Of a stretch of 64,000 nt of DNA, positions 9,053 to 17,258 are shown piece by piece. A program made the translations under genes and the position numbers. The number at the start of each line of letters is the position of its first letter. Within the stretch, counting starts at the first letter, position 1. The DNA comes from JAWSVE01 sp050633885 (lineage in GTDB: Bacteria; Pseudomonadota; Gammaproteobacteria; Pseudomonadales; Cellvibrionaceae): contig JBOEHK010000005.1 in assembly GCA_050633885.1 (NCBI GenBank), forward strand, positions 372,001 to 436,000, in the 5' to 3' direction. The notes under the pieces are model-generated. The model had not been told where the DNA came from. It did no database searches and worked only from the letters and a program-made list of their open reading frames with translations.

Positions 9053-9098
9053 ATTCAAATAAATGAGAACTCAACATCGTTTTCTCATTTATTTGAAT
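9053..9098 (-). terminator. Strong hairpin after the truncated haemoglobin gene
   Basis: Bases 9053-9069 are the exact reverse complement of 9082-9098 (17 bp, 12-base loop). It lies between the globin gene and the ferredoxin-reductase gene. There is no adjacent T run, so it may act as a processing or attenuating hairpin rather than a full stop. Confidence 0.45.
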
Positions 9099-9123
9099 CT
9101 TTTCAGTAAAGATTAGCTTGCCG

Positions 9124-9483
9124 TTAACGATTTAAGACATCATCTCTAACGCTATTTGCAATTCCAGCAACTTCAGCAATTAAATCCTCCGCCACACCTA
9201 ATTCAGCCAAGGTGCCGCCTAAATTCTCTATTACTGCATCGACATGAATATCTGATAATCCTTTCATTCCTGCATGCGCGCTTCGCAAATCTTTTCCTTC
9301 GTAACTATTAGGTCCTCCAAAAACCATGGTCAAAAACGATTTTTGTTTATTGGCTTGTTCTGCCATATCCACACCATCAAAATAATCAGCAATACGATCA
9401 TCACTCAGTACTTTTCTATAAAAAATATCCACCGCTGCATCCACCGCTGGAGCCCCACCTAATTTCTCAAACAATGTAGTCAT
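9124..9483 (-). CDS. glbN: Group I truncated haemoglobin
   Basis: 119 residues, the usual length for a TrHbN. It begins with TLFEKLGG and has Phe21-Tyr22 (Tyr at position B10, the ligand-binding residue), the FGGPNSYEGKDL loop and proximal His70 in RSAHAGM. These globins bind O2 and NO, and many detoxify NO by dioxygenation with a reductase partner. A GAGGAT ribosome site is about 8 bp before the ATG. It is the first gene of the redox block; its neighbours suggest nitrogen-oxide or oxygen handling. Confidence 0.9.
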   Translation of the reverse strand: MTTLFEKLGGAPAVDAAVDIFYRKVLSDDRIADYFDGVDMAEQANKQKSFLTMVFGGPNSYEGKDLRSAHAGMKGLSDIHVDAVIENLGGTLAELGVAEDLIAEVAGIANSVRDDVLNR

Positions 9484-9983
9484 TTAATCATCCTCATATT
9501 TTTCTTTAACCATTGATGTCTGTATTCTTCTGCCAAAGTTTTTGTGGCAAAGTTTGTGCCAGCCATGAAAATGAGTTATTGGTTTGATTCTTTGTGGTTT
9601 TGCACAGAGATAGAACAAAAACATGCTATTTTTATTTTATTTGCTTAAATTTGTTCACGGTGTTTTTTTTATCGCACCACAATGATGATTCAGCGCACTA
9701 AGAAATGCGATACCATCTTGATCCGCCTCCCACAACGAACAACAATACAGTCATTAGAAGATGAATGGCGTCAAGTAATAGCTGATTAAGTCAATTCTTT
9801 TTGATTGAGGGATTGGCTGGGAATTTAGTGGCATGGTAAATCGGTTGTTCTGCACCTGACTGATTCAAGTAGCCGATTCAGCTACATTATACTTTTAAGC
9901 AGACGAGAGGTGATTAATAAAGCGCAAAAAGAGCCTCTATAAATATGGAGGCTCTTTTTGCGCTAATTTTCTGATTGTTAGGA
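9484..9983. other. 500-bp stretch: globin promoter region, one weak micro-ORF, one terminator
   Basis: Upstream of the globin lies a GGCAAAGTTT element present twice in direct orientation (around 9532-9556). I could not see a convincing NsrR, NorR or FNR site. An open frame of 35 codons on the plus strand (9682-9789) has no ribosome site and is not called as a gene. The terminator at 9921-9964 closes the stretch. Confidence 0.5.
9921..9964 (-). terminator. Terminator for the DUF2059 gene
   Basis: Bases 9921-9937 are the exact reverse complement of 9948-9964 (17-bp stem, wobble-extended toward a small loop). It lies 20 bp after the DUF2059 stop. On the minus strand the stem is followed by TTTATTAAT. 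The arm contains A5/T5, so it may also work for leftward and rightward transcripts. Confidence 0.75.
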
Positions 9984-10472
9984 TTAAGGTTGGGATTGAG
10001 ACTGTTGCTTTTGAAGTTTTTCAGATTCAGCTTGAATCATCGATTGCAGCTCTGGCATATTCGCCTGCACTCGCTGAGCGCCAATTTGCCCTCCAGCAGC
10101 CATCAGGCTCGGCATTTTTTCTATTGTCTTTTTGCCCACATCCGTTTTATAGAAAGCAGTGATTTCATTCAGTTCTGCCGCTGAAAATTCTTCTGCATAC
10201 AATCGAACCATATCGGGCTTTAGACTCTCATAACTCATGTGTTTTTTTAGAAAGGTCGACAGGACTTCTTTGTAGGGAGCCATGGCTGGATTTTGCTGTA
10301 ATTGCAGATTCAGCATTTGCTCGATCGACTGCGCAAGAGTGTACTCCATGTTCATTGAATCTAGCAGCTTCTCAGCCGCGCTCTCAGAGGCTTTATCGGC
10401 CAATGTCATTGTAGCGAACGAAAGCCCTAGAACTGATACACACGTCATTATCATTACTTTTAGCTGTTTCAA
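9984..10472 (-). CDS. DUF2059 domain protein, exported
   Basis: 162 residues with a cleavable signal peptide (cleavage probable after LADA-like sequence near residue 26). The core KKHMSYESLKPDMVRLYAE with FSAAELNEITAFYKTDVGKK is the DUF2059 signature. A Gln-rich tail closes the protein. Function of the family is unknown, and it is presumed periplasmic. The start is a TTG: AAGGAG sits 5-6 bp upstream, whereas the internal ATG at 10454 has no ribosome site. Confidence 0.8.
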   Translation of the reverse strand: MKQLKVMIMTCVSVLGLSFATMTLADKASESAAEKLLDSMNMEYTLAQSIEQMLNLQLQQNPAMAPYKEVLSTFLKKHMSYESLKPDMVRLYAEEFSAAELNEITAFYKTDVGKKTIEKMPSLMAAGGQIGAQRVQANMPELQSMIQAESEKLQKQQSQSQP

Positions 10473-10824
10473 GATATCTCCTTAACTATTCATATTCTGA
10501 TGAGTCGCCACTTAAGGCAGTTTGTTTGATCTGCTTACTGCTTTTCAAGGGAAAACAGACTAACAATAAGCACTTCAAGAAAACAATGATTTATTGACCT
10601 TTTGAGACCCAACTATCAGATAATGATGGTTCCTCGACGTCTGAAGACCTTTCCCATCCTCTGATAGGGTCATTTAAACATGCCCCTCTTTTCACCGACC
10701 TTCTTCTTTTTAGTAGCAATATATTATTGAGTACATAGACAGATCAGGGTTAGGCCGCCGCCAACCTATTAAAAAATGGCAATGCTGCCAAAAAATGTAA
10801 ATTAATCGGCTTTATTTTTTCAAA
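10473..10824. other. 352-bp divergent intergenic region
   Basis: Holds the promoters of two divergent genes. An imperfect inverted repeat joins 10606-10620 and 10660-10671 (GACCC..TATCAGA against TCTGATAGGGTC) with a 39-base loop; it could be a small RNA fold or an operator. No ORF is supported. Confidence 0.4.
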
Positions 10825-11373
10825 ATGGATTTTGGATGGGTATACTTCGCAAACCTCTCAAATATGAGTTTTTTTATGATTTTTGAACTACCTCCAGGCC
10901 TTGAAAAAAAATTAAATCGTGCCTCGATGAAAAAGCCTTGGATTAACCGTCTTCTCAGTTTTTTCTTTATGCCGCTCGTTCATAAAAGTGGCTTAAAGAT
11001 CAATTTTGACCCTAATAATTATTTCGCGCTGCTACCTAAGAAGCGTTTCAATATTAATTGGTATGGGACTGTCGCAGGCAGCGCCATTCTAGGCAATAGT
11101 GAGCTTGCTGCTGGCTCCTATCTCTTCATGCTCACCAAGGGCAACTATCGAATGATATGTAAGCAATTGGAATACAAATTCTTGCTACCCAGTACCGAGG
11201 ACATCATCTTCAAAACCACGATAGATGAAGACGACCTCAACCAAAAAGTGGCTACGGGTGAGAAATTTAATATCAGTATGACGATTAAGGCGTTCAGGGC
11301 AAAAAACAAACTCCCCGGCAAACGTATTGGCTCAGGCATTATTTCTTTTCACGTTTGGCCTTTAGGCATCTAA
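10825..11373 (+). CDS. DUF4442 (hotdog-fold) protein
   Basis: About 160-182 residues. The segment KRFNINWYGTVAGSAILGNSELAAG is the characteristic core of DUF4442 proteins, which have a thioesterase-like hotdog fold. The start is uncertain: ATG at 10825 has no ribosome site, and the ATGs at 10864 and 10876 would give a start closer to the family's usual MxxxLPPGLxxxLN beginning. It abuts the next gene with no spacing, so the two are co-translated. Confidence 0.65.
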   Translation: MDFGWVYFANLSNMSFFMIFELPPGLEKKLNRASMKKPWINRLLSFFFMPLVHKSGLKINFDPNNYFALLPKKRFNINWYGTVAGSAILGNSELAAGSYLFMLTKGNYRMICKQLEYKFLLPSTEDIIFKTTIDEDDLNQKVATGEKFNISMTIKAFRAKNKLPGKRIGSGIISFHVWPLGI

Positions 11374-12471
11374 GTGTCCTACCTTTTTCCCCGTTGGCTT
11401 CAATACAGTTTTTATTTAGCCTGTTCTTGGCTATGGTGTATCGGTGCTTTTTTCCCGCTCATTATTTTGAGAGATTACGGCCTTGGTGCCTTGATTAGCT
11501 TTACCTCTTTCAATGTAATCGGCGCCGCTGCCTTTGGTTTTTATTTTACACGCCGACGGCGAGAGGACTTCATCCAAAAACATCAACTGATGCTCAATGT
11601 ATTTTCTGGCACTACAGCTCTTTTCCAAATATTTTTTGTGGCCTGGCTAAGCCAACTTCTAGGAATGCATTGGCTTTTACCATTAATGCTGTTTTTCGCA
11701 TTATTGTTCTATATCGGAAATCAACTAGTCACCCTGTGTTCGATTATTCTGTATTTTATTTCCCTTCTCTTTTTTATTATTTTTTCAAACTCTGCAACGA
11801 TTGAATGGTCTCATCAGTTACAACCAGGTTGGATTCACGTCGTCCTTCCCCTAGCTATTGGATTTATTTTTTCGCCTTATTTAGATCTAACATTTCACCG
11901 TGCTTTCGCGCAAAGTGATCGACCAAAACTCACGTTTACGTTTGGCTTCGGCGTATTCTTTTTAAGTTTAGTCTGCTTTGTTTTTGCTTATTCTTCCGAA
12001 CTCACAAAATTATTTTTTGATGGCCAAGTACTAAAGAAAACACTGTACCCTATTGTCGCTTTTATTATTTTACAAACAGCATTTACGCTTGCTGTACACG
12101 GCCGAGAATATAAGCGGTTTAACCACTCTCAAGATCGACCAATTAAGCTATGGATATGTTTATGCATTGCAAGTCTGTTCTTTTCGCTTTTCATGATGAA
12201 ATTTGACGATTTAACTATCCCCTTTATCCTAGACAGTAATATTGGCGAAATCATCTATAAATGTTTTTTATTTTTTTATGGTTTGGTATGCCCTATTTAC
12301 TTATTGCTTTATGCTCATAAACGGCTAATGGTTGTCACTCTAATCGGTATCTCTCCATTTTATGCGATAGGCTTCTTAATTGGCGGAGAGCATATTTATA
12401 CTCTCTCTATCGCAATGCTCGTTTTTTTCAGTATAGTGTCAATCTCTCGTTATAAAAAATCTCACCTGTAA
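11374..12471 (+). CDS. Polytopic membrane protein of unknown function
   Basis: 365 residues with about ten hydrophobic segments and the short basic loop TRRRRED after the second. GTG start immediately after the TAA of the DUF4442 gene, so translational coupling is likely. No family recognised. It could be a sensor-like or transporter-like membrane domain. Confidence 0.65.
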   Translation: MSYLFPRWLQYSFYLACSWLWCIGAFFPLIILRDYGLGALISFTSFNVIGAAAFGFYFTRRRREDFIQKHQLMLNVFSGTTALFQIFFVAWLSQLLGMHWLLPLMLFFALLFYIGNQLVTLCSIILYFISLLFFIIFSNSATIEWSHQLQPGWIHVVLPLAIGFIFSPYLDLTFHRAFAQSDRPKLTFTFGFGVFFLSLVCFVFAYSSELTKLFFDGQVLKKTLYPIVAFIILQTAFTLAVHGREYKRFNHSQDRPIKLWICLCIASLFFSLFMMKFDDLTIPFILDSNIGEIIYKCFLFFYGLVCPIYLLLYAHKRLMVVTLIGISPFYAIGFLIGGEHIYTLSIAMLVFFSIVSISRYKKSHL

Positions 12472-12883
12472 ACACCATCTTTATAGTCATATAGAATAAT
12501 AGTCGTATTGAATATCATTTTGTATATTCCGCGGCTAACAATAGTCATAAAGGACTTGCGAGACACCACTTATACTGCAGACATGTCGCACAAGAGACTC
12601 AGCTGACAAGCCCTTTTATGACTGACAGTCTCCTACAGAACTCATCATACTTCGCCATTCACACGATTAAAATTTGAACGTATTCTCTTACTCTTACATT
12701 TTGTTTTTCTACGCCGTTTTGATGATTCAGATCATGGCTTTTAGAGAAACATGTAAAACAACTATGTAAAACAACCAGAGAACAATATTTAAGAACAAGT
12801 AGTAGCCTTAAAGAAAAATAGACTTAAAGCAAAAATTCATATCCTATTTATCATAATACAAATCACTGCATGGAGGTCTAGTC
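12472..12883. other. 412-bp intergenic region with inverted and direct repeats
   Basis: An imperfect inverted repeat joins AGTCATAAAGGACTTG (12543-12558) to CAAGCCCTTTTATGACT (12607-12623) across a 48-base loop. A 13-bp direct repeat, ATGTAAAACAACT then ATGTAAAACAACC, occupies 12751-12776. No ORF is supported. The region precedes a small membrane gene and probably holds its promoter. Confidence 0.5.
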
Positions 12884-13132
12884 ATGCTAGAAGACTACTG
12901 GTACATGCTACTGTTACTGACGTTTGTCAGTATGCTTTTCAGTCGCGGACAAGGTTTTAGTTACTCGAAATGCTTTATGATTTTAAGCATTTCTATCGCC
13001 GTATTTATCGTAGAAAGTAACTTAGTCGATAAGGGGTTGATTGAATTCCAATCGGCCATGTTGGTTTATGGGATGATCGTGTTATTTTTACCGATCGCAT
13101 TTAACACGCTGTTATGGCGATCATCTCAATAA
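12884..13132 (+). CDS. Small two- to three-helix membrane protein (82 aa)
   Basis: Three hydrophobic stretches (about residues 5-20, 30-46 and 58-76), a SRGQGFSYSK cytoplasmic or periplasmic loop, and a basic C-terminus. GGAGG lies 8 bp before the ATG, which supports expression. No family recognised; monocistronic by layout. Confidence 0.6.
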   Translation: MLEDYWYMLLLLTFVSMLFSRGQGFSYSKCFMILSISIAVFIVESNLVDKGLIEFQSAMLVYGMIVLFLPIAFNTLLWRSSQ

Positions 13133-13473
13133 CAGATTATTGATACCAACCAATTTGCTCTGCGGTTTTTAAATTTTAGGCACTTCAAGTAAATTCTATC
13201 TTTTACTCTTAATCTATTGTTTTGAAAATACTATTATCGATTAAATTAAAAATACTCGTTTTTCAGTCAATAGAAGTTTGCTAATCAAGAAAATTTGTCA
13301 TAAACATGTCATAGAAGACAGTCATTCTTTCACTGCGTTGGATAAAACGCAGTTTATATTAAGACAGCATCACAGGGATGTGATGGCCTATTCTGTGACT
13401 TCATTTAGCTCAACTAGCATTTTTATGACAACACATTATCTTTTTTTATCAGTACTTTCTTTTGGAGGTCAAG
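13133..13473. other. 341-bp intergenic region
   Basis: AT-rich, with no supported gene. TCACAGGGATGTGA near 13371-13384 is a short palindrome-like element. The ribosome site of the next gene, GGAGG, is at its right end. Confidence 0.4.
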
Positions 13474-13674
13474 ATGCAATATTTCGTGAAAGAATTACCG
13501 AATAGAAAAGCGGCTATTTATGCGGAAGATGGTTATTTATTAAAAATATTTGACGACATTTGGGAAGCTATTGTTACTTGCCGACAGGAGTGCAGAGTTA
13601 ACCCTCAACTGGTTAAGGGGCATTATAGTTATTTGCAAAGCTCACCTTTAGATTTTGAATCTAGCTTTGTTTGA
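13474..13674 (+). CDS. Small hypothetical protein (66 aa)
   Basis: Soluble and unrecognised. It starts MQYFVKELPNRKAAIYAEDG. The ATG at 13474 has TTTGGAGG 6 bp upstream, which favours it over the in-frame TTG at 13462. The sequence pattern (strand-turn-strand followed by a helix with IFDDIWEAI) looks like a folded mini-domain. Nothing in the context tells its role. Confidence 0.55.
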   Translation: MQYFVKELPNRKAAIYAEDGYLLKIFDDIWEAIVTCRQECRVNPQLVKGHYSYLQSSPLDFESSFV

Positions 13675-13710
13675 GTTTTTATTGTCTACTTAAATTTCTC
13701 ATTGGTATAA

Positions 13711-13736
13711 AAAAACCGGCTATACGCCGGCTAAAA
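13711..13736 (-). terminator. Rho-independent terminator of the YidB-like gene
   Basis: CCGGC at 13716-13720 pairs with GCCGG at 13726-13730, and on the minus strand a T7 run follows. It lies 65 bp after the stop of the 13801-14190 gene. Confidence 0.75.
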
Positions 13737-13800
13737 AGATGATACTTGACTTTAATTATACGATAGGACTGTGAGTGTAATTTTCTATAAAAATTTCTAA

Positions 13801-14190
13801 CTAGCTGATAAGAGTCTCATCCATCTCTGATGAAAATATTTCCATTCCAACTTGATTTGAAATCATCTCAGGTAAAATAACTGACAAGCCAAACGCCGCA
13901 CTTGCACTATCAACCCCTAGCACTTTAGAAAAATCTTCTATTTGTTTTTGATCAACTAACTTAAGAAGCTCTTTAGGTAAGATTCTTTTTGTTTTGTCGT
14001 AATTTAGCCAAGAATTTAAAATCACTGATAGCTCTCGATCATCCGCCATTTTAGCCATGAGCGCCACCATATCTAACCCAAAACCATTCTTGCCAAAAAT
14101 TACTAATAATCCATCAGCAATTTTTGTTTCACTGACTGTTAAGTTGAGATTGTTAATCAATAACCTTGCACCAAATATTGCATTGTTCAT
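13801..14190 (-). CDS. YidB-like / DUF937 family protein
   Basis: 129 residues without signal or membrane segment. The central VILNSWL and the following QIEDFSKVLGVDSASAAFGLSVILPEMISN match the C-terminal half of the YidB/DUF937 family, where the pattern is SWLGtGxN...I....lg......ga.......lP..id. The Gly-rich linker of typical members is changed here to LNYDKTKR. Function of the family is unknown. GGAGT precedes the ATG, and a strong terminator follows. Confidence 0.65.
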   Translation of the reverse strand: MNNAIFGARLLINNLNLTVSETKIADGLLVIFGKNGFGLDMVALMAKMADDRELSVILNSWLNYDKTKRILPKELLKLVDQKQIEDFSKVLGVDSASAAFGLSVILPEMISNQVGMEIFSSEMDETLIS

Positions 14191-14810
14191 TTTTAGACTC
14201 CTTTCTGTTTAACAGAATAAAAATCTTATAGGTCTCGTCGCCTTCAGATAACTCAGAGCTACTCATCCTAAAACACAAAATAGCTTTCGAAGTAATGAAA
14301 TAACTTTCAAGACAATTAAATCATTTTCAAAACAATATTAACGCTACCTGATAAAACCGACTGGCTTAGTAAAACCCATAAGATCAAAAATAGAATGTCA
14401 TGTAGAACTATTAAATGATTCAATCATTTTTCAACAATACACACGAACTGAACAACTAAAACTTGAAAAGTGACCCAATGAATCAATGCGGCCATTGTAC
14501 ATAGGAAGCCGTAAAATAAATGTCAAAGATAGTAAAATGCAAGTGCTACTTATACTCCCAATATTCGATGAAAAGTTTTTTTTATGAAGAACCTATTCAA
14601 TACGCTGAGTTAGGTGAATTTTTACATTATTTTTCTCACCTTCATTCTTTCCCGCCCCACAAAAAACAGATTTGATTTGTAGAAGCAATAAATAATTGAG
14701 GATGCCGTCATTACTCGGTATTGTGGCGTGCATTTCATCAAATGATTGATGACTCTATTTCATTGATCAACCTATTGTTGTATTTAATAGACTCAATCAA
14801 AAGGCATAAC
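14191..14810. other. 620-bp divergent intergenic region with three-fold degenerate repeat and a palindrome
   Basis: Bases 14281-14340 divide into three related 20-bp units, each with a TTTC core. At 14413-14429 there is an odd-centred perfect palindrome, AAATGATT-C-AATCATTT, a plausible operator for either neighbour. No gene is supported; an upstream in-frame ATG of the MFS gene at 14721 adds 30 residues of poor quality. Confidence 0.5.
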
Positions 14811-16085
14811 ATGAAACAATCTCAATCCATCATTCAGCAGCCTGTTTATTATGGTTGGAAGATTGTGATTGCTCTGTTAATTATTTTAACTTTCACCTCG
14901 GGGCTTAGCTTTTATAACCACGCAGTTATATTAAATGCGTTATCGGAACAACCTGCCTTCACTGTAAAATCGGCTTCTTTTGCGGTTACATTATTTTTTC
15001 TGACGGCAGGAATTGCGGGGTTAGGCGTTGCAAAATTATTAGCCAAGTTCAATCCAAAATTTTGCATTATCTTAGGTGCAGTTTTGAGCTGCATCTCACT
15101 TGTGGCGTTAGGTTTTGTACATACAACCGCTCAACTTTATATTGTCTATATGGTTTTTGGCGTTGGCTTTTCAGCTTCTGCACTTATCCCCGCGACGACA
15201 CTTGTTGCACGATGGTTTCAACGAAAAAGAGCGGTCGCCCTCTCTATCGCTTCAACCGGTCTTTCTTTAGGCGGAGTTGTTATCACTCCTGTTTGTGCAG
15301 CATTAGTAGAACAACTGGGTTTGCCGACAGCTGCACCCTATATGGGCTTCATGTATTTGTTAGGCGTTATTCCAATCGCATGGTTTTATATTCAACCAGC
15401 GCCCGCTGATCTCGGACTACATATCGACGGAGCCGAACCCAACAAAATCGACTCAACTTCTCCCGCCAATAATAAAGCAATTAAAATCGACGGAATTTCA
15501 TTTCAGACCGCCAAAAACGGTAAGTTTTTTTGGGGATTGGGGTTAAGTTATATTTTTTTAATGATGGCGCAAGTCGGCGGAATCGCTCATCAGTATGGTT
15601 TAGCAAAAGAATCTCTTACTGAAAGCCAAACTGTCTTTGCACTAACGATATTACCTATTGCCAGTATTATTGGTCGACTCATTGGAGGCTGGCTTGTCAG
15701 TAACATGTCTATTCGCGTTTTTGCATTAGCCATGATGACACTTCAAGCATTGTCTATGATTGTGCTCGCATTTTCAGAGGGGTTGTTAACATTATGTTTT
15801 GGTCTCGCAATTTTTGGAGTCACTGTGGGCAACTTGTTGATGCTTCAACCGTTATTAATAGCAGAAGCTTTTGGGTTACTCGACTACGCAAAGATTTTTT
15901 CAATGGCTAATTTAATGTCTTCCTGGGGAACCGCCTGTGGACCGATGGCATTAGGACTTGCGTACTCCCTTAACAATGAGACATATACATTAGCTTATTT
16001 AATAGCAGGCTTAGCAGGACTTATTGGATTGATATTATTTTGGATGGCGGGTCCAGTTAATCAAAAATCTGAGATCGGCAACTGA
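14811..16085 (+). CDS. MFS transporter, oxalate-formate antiporter / monocarboxylate type
   Basis: 424 residues with about 12 membrane helices. The N-terminus YYGWKIVIALLI is typical of the OFA/MCT-like MFS branch. The loop after helix 2 and the ARWFQRKRAVALSIA segment between helices 4 and 5 fit the same branch, which moves small carboxylates. I start at ATG 14811, which begins MKQSQSIIQQPVYYGW; the longer frame to 14721 adds a segment unlike the family. The substrate is not determined. Confidence 0.8.
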   Translation: MKQSQSIIQQPVYYGWKIVIALLIILTFTSGLSFYNHAVILNALSEQPAFTVKSASFAVTLFFLTAGIAGLGVAKLLAKFNPKFCIILGAVLSCISLVALGFVHTTAQLYIVYMVFGVGFSASALIPATTLVARWFQRKRAVALSIASTGLSLGGVVITPVCAALVEQLGLPTAAPYMGFMYLLGVIPIAWFYIQPAPADLGLHIDGAEPNKIDSTSPANNKAIKIDGISFQTAKNGKFFWGLGLSYIFLMMAQVGGIAHQYGLAKESLTESQTVFALTILPIASIIGRLIGGWLVSNMSIRVFALAMMTLQALSMIVLAFSEGLLTLCFGLAIFGVTVGNLLMLQPLLIAEAFGLLDYAKIFSMANLMSSWGTACGPMALGLAYSLNNETYTLAYLIAGLAGLIGLILFWMAGPVNQKSEIGN

Positions 16086-16090
16086 TTTTG

Positions 16091-17167
16091 TTACTCTAAT
16101 GCATTCACTCTAATTATTTCTTCATCAGAAAAATACTGGTCTTGAAGATGGCTAATGGCAGCCAATACTTCATTTTTATCTAAATCGGCATTTGAAAATA
16201 ATTTATTTTTTTCAATCGTATATTCTTCAAGTTTGTTTTTCCACTCACTCCTTTTTTTATCTAACTCATATAACCGTTGTGCAGCCTCACCACCTAACTG
16301 ATTTTGTCTTAATTGATAAATATCTGCTTCCGAAGCCCCTTTCGCTTTTAATGCTGTGACCAGCTCGCTAACTCTAACTATTTTTATGGCTTCTGATCTA
16401 GCGTTTCTAATGGGCAATGAAAGCTCTTGATTTAGTTTTTCTAACTGTGTTTTTCTGTCTATTGAATCATTGGCTGCATCGGAACCAAGTAATTCTTGCC
16501 TTGCAACAATGTATTGATTGCTCGCTTCTTCCTCCCCAAAAAATCCATCCGCCATATCACTACCAAGGTGATCTCTTCTGAACTGATATAGCTGATCAAA
16601 TAAGTCTGCAATTTCGAGATTGTCTAAGCTTCGACTATCTAGAGAGACCGCAGCTTCTCTGTACTCCAGATATCGAGTTAAAGCGGCTAATACTTCATTC
16701 ACATTCTTTACTGAATAATTAACAGCCGTTAAATGCCGTCTTAATGCCTGCCTTAATAAAGGTAACTCATTAACACTCGTGGTTAAACCAATATAAAAAT
16801 CTAAAAGGTCTCTAAAATCTTGATCAAAGATCAAATTTCCTTGTTCATCGATGTTGATCGCTCCGTCGATATCAATATCACGGATTTCAGCTGATCGAGT
16901 AAACGGCATTTCTTCAAGCTTAATACTGGTGGTTACTTTTTTATTTTTTTCTCCGTTAAAAAAATCAGGCGCTGCCCAGTGTTTAACAACCGATACGCCA
17001 TCATTAACTCTACTATTATTTCCATATTGGGATACCTGGTGCATCTGAGTGCCAGTTTCTGATTCACAGCAATTGAATATTTTGGACATATCTTGCCATG
17101 CAAACAAAGCAAGGAAGCATATACATGCGATACAAAGATAGAGTTTTAATGTTGTCGTTTTGGTCAT
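16091..17167 (-). CDS. lifO: Lipase-specific foldase (lipase chaperone)
   Basis: 358 residues: one N-terminal membrane anchor (about residues 9-24), a variable linker, and a long all-helical foldase domain. The segment QDFRDLLDFYIGLTTSVNE corresponds to the family's conserved RxxFDY(F/C)LS/TA motif, here diverged (DLLDFYIGLTT). Downstream helices carry DLFDQLYQFRRDHLG and the typical closing repeats. Lif proteins stay in the inner membrane and fold secreted family I lipases in the periplasm before type II secretion. It directly follows the lipase gene, as expected. Confidence 0.85.
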   Translation of the reverse strand: MTKTTTLKLYLCIACICFLALFAWQDMSKIFNCCESETGTQMHQVSQYGNNSRVNDGVSVVKHWAAPDFFNGEKNKKVTTSIKLEEMPFTRSAEIRDIDIDGAINIDEQGNLIFDQDFRDLLDFYIGLTTSVNELPLLRQALRRHLTAVNYSVKNVNEVLAALTRYLEYREAAVSLDSRSLDNLEIADLFDQLYQFRRDHLGSDMADGFFGEEEASNQYIVARQELLGSDAANDSIDRKTQLEKLNQELSLPIRNARSEAIKIVRVSELVTALKAKGASEADIYQLRQNQLGGEAAQRLYELDKKRSEWKNKLEEYTIEKNKLFSNADLDKNEVLAAISHLQDQYFSDEEIIRVNALE

Positions 17168-17204
17168 GCTGAATTATTTTTTATATTTGTGAATTTATCA
17201 GTAT

Positions 17205-17238
17205 AAATTATCGGGCTGATCAGCAAGCCCGATAATTT
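17205..17238 (-). terminator. Intercistronic hairpin between lipase and foldase
   Basis: Bases 17205-17217 are the exact reverse complement of 17226-17238 (13 bp, 8-base loop). No T run follows on the minus strand. A hairpin in this place could lower foldase output relative to lipase, or protect the lipase 3' end. Confidence 0.55.
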
Positions 17239-17258
17239 GAATATACAAAGTTTCGAAC

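Noticed and set aside
9682..9789. Plus-strand open frame of 35 codons upstream of the truncated globin
   Set aside because: No ribosome site, no recognised motif, and it lies in a region that should be promoter; left as a mention in the intergenic entry.
13371..13384. CRP-like site TCACAGGGATGTGA
   Set aside because: The half-sites are in the wrong order for a CRP box (TGTGA-N6-TCACA) and the spacer is four bases.
13278..13505. 75-codon plus-strand frame overlapping the small 13474-13674 gene
   Set aside because: No ribosome site, composition unlike protein, and the smaller in-phase gene with GGAGG is better supported.
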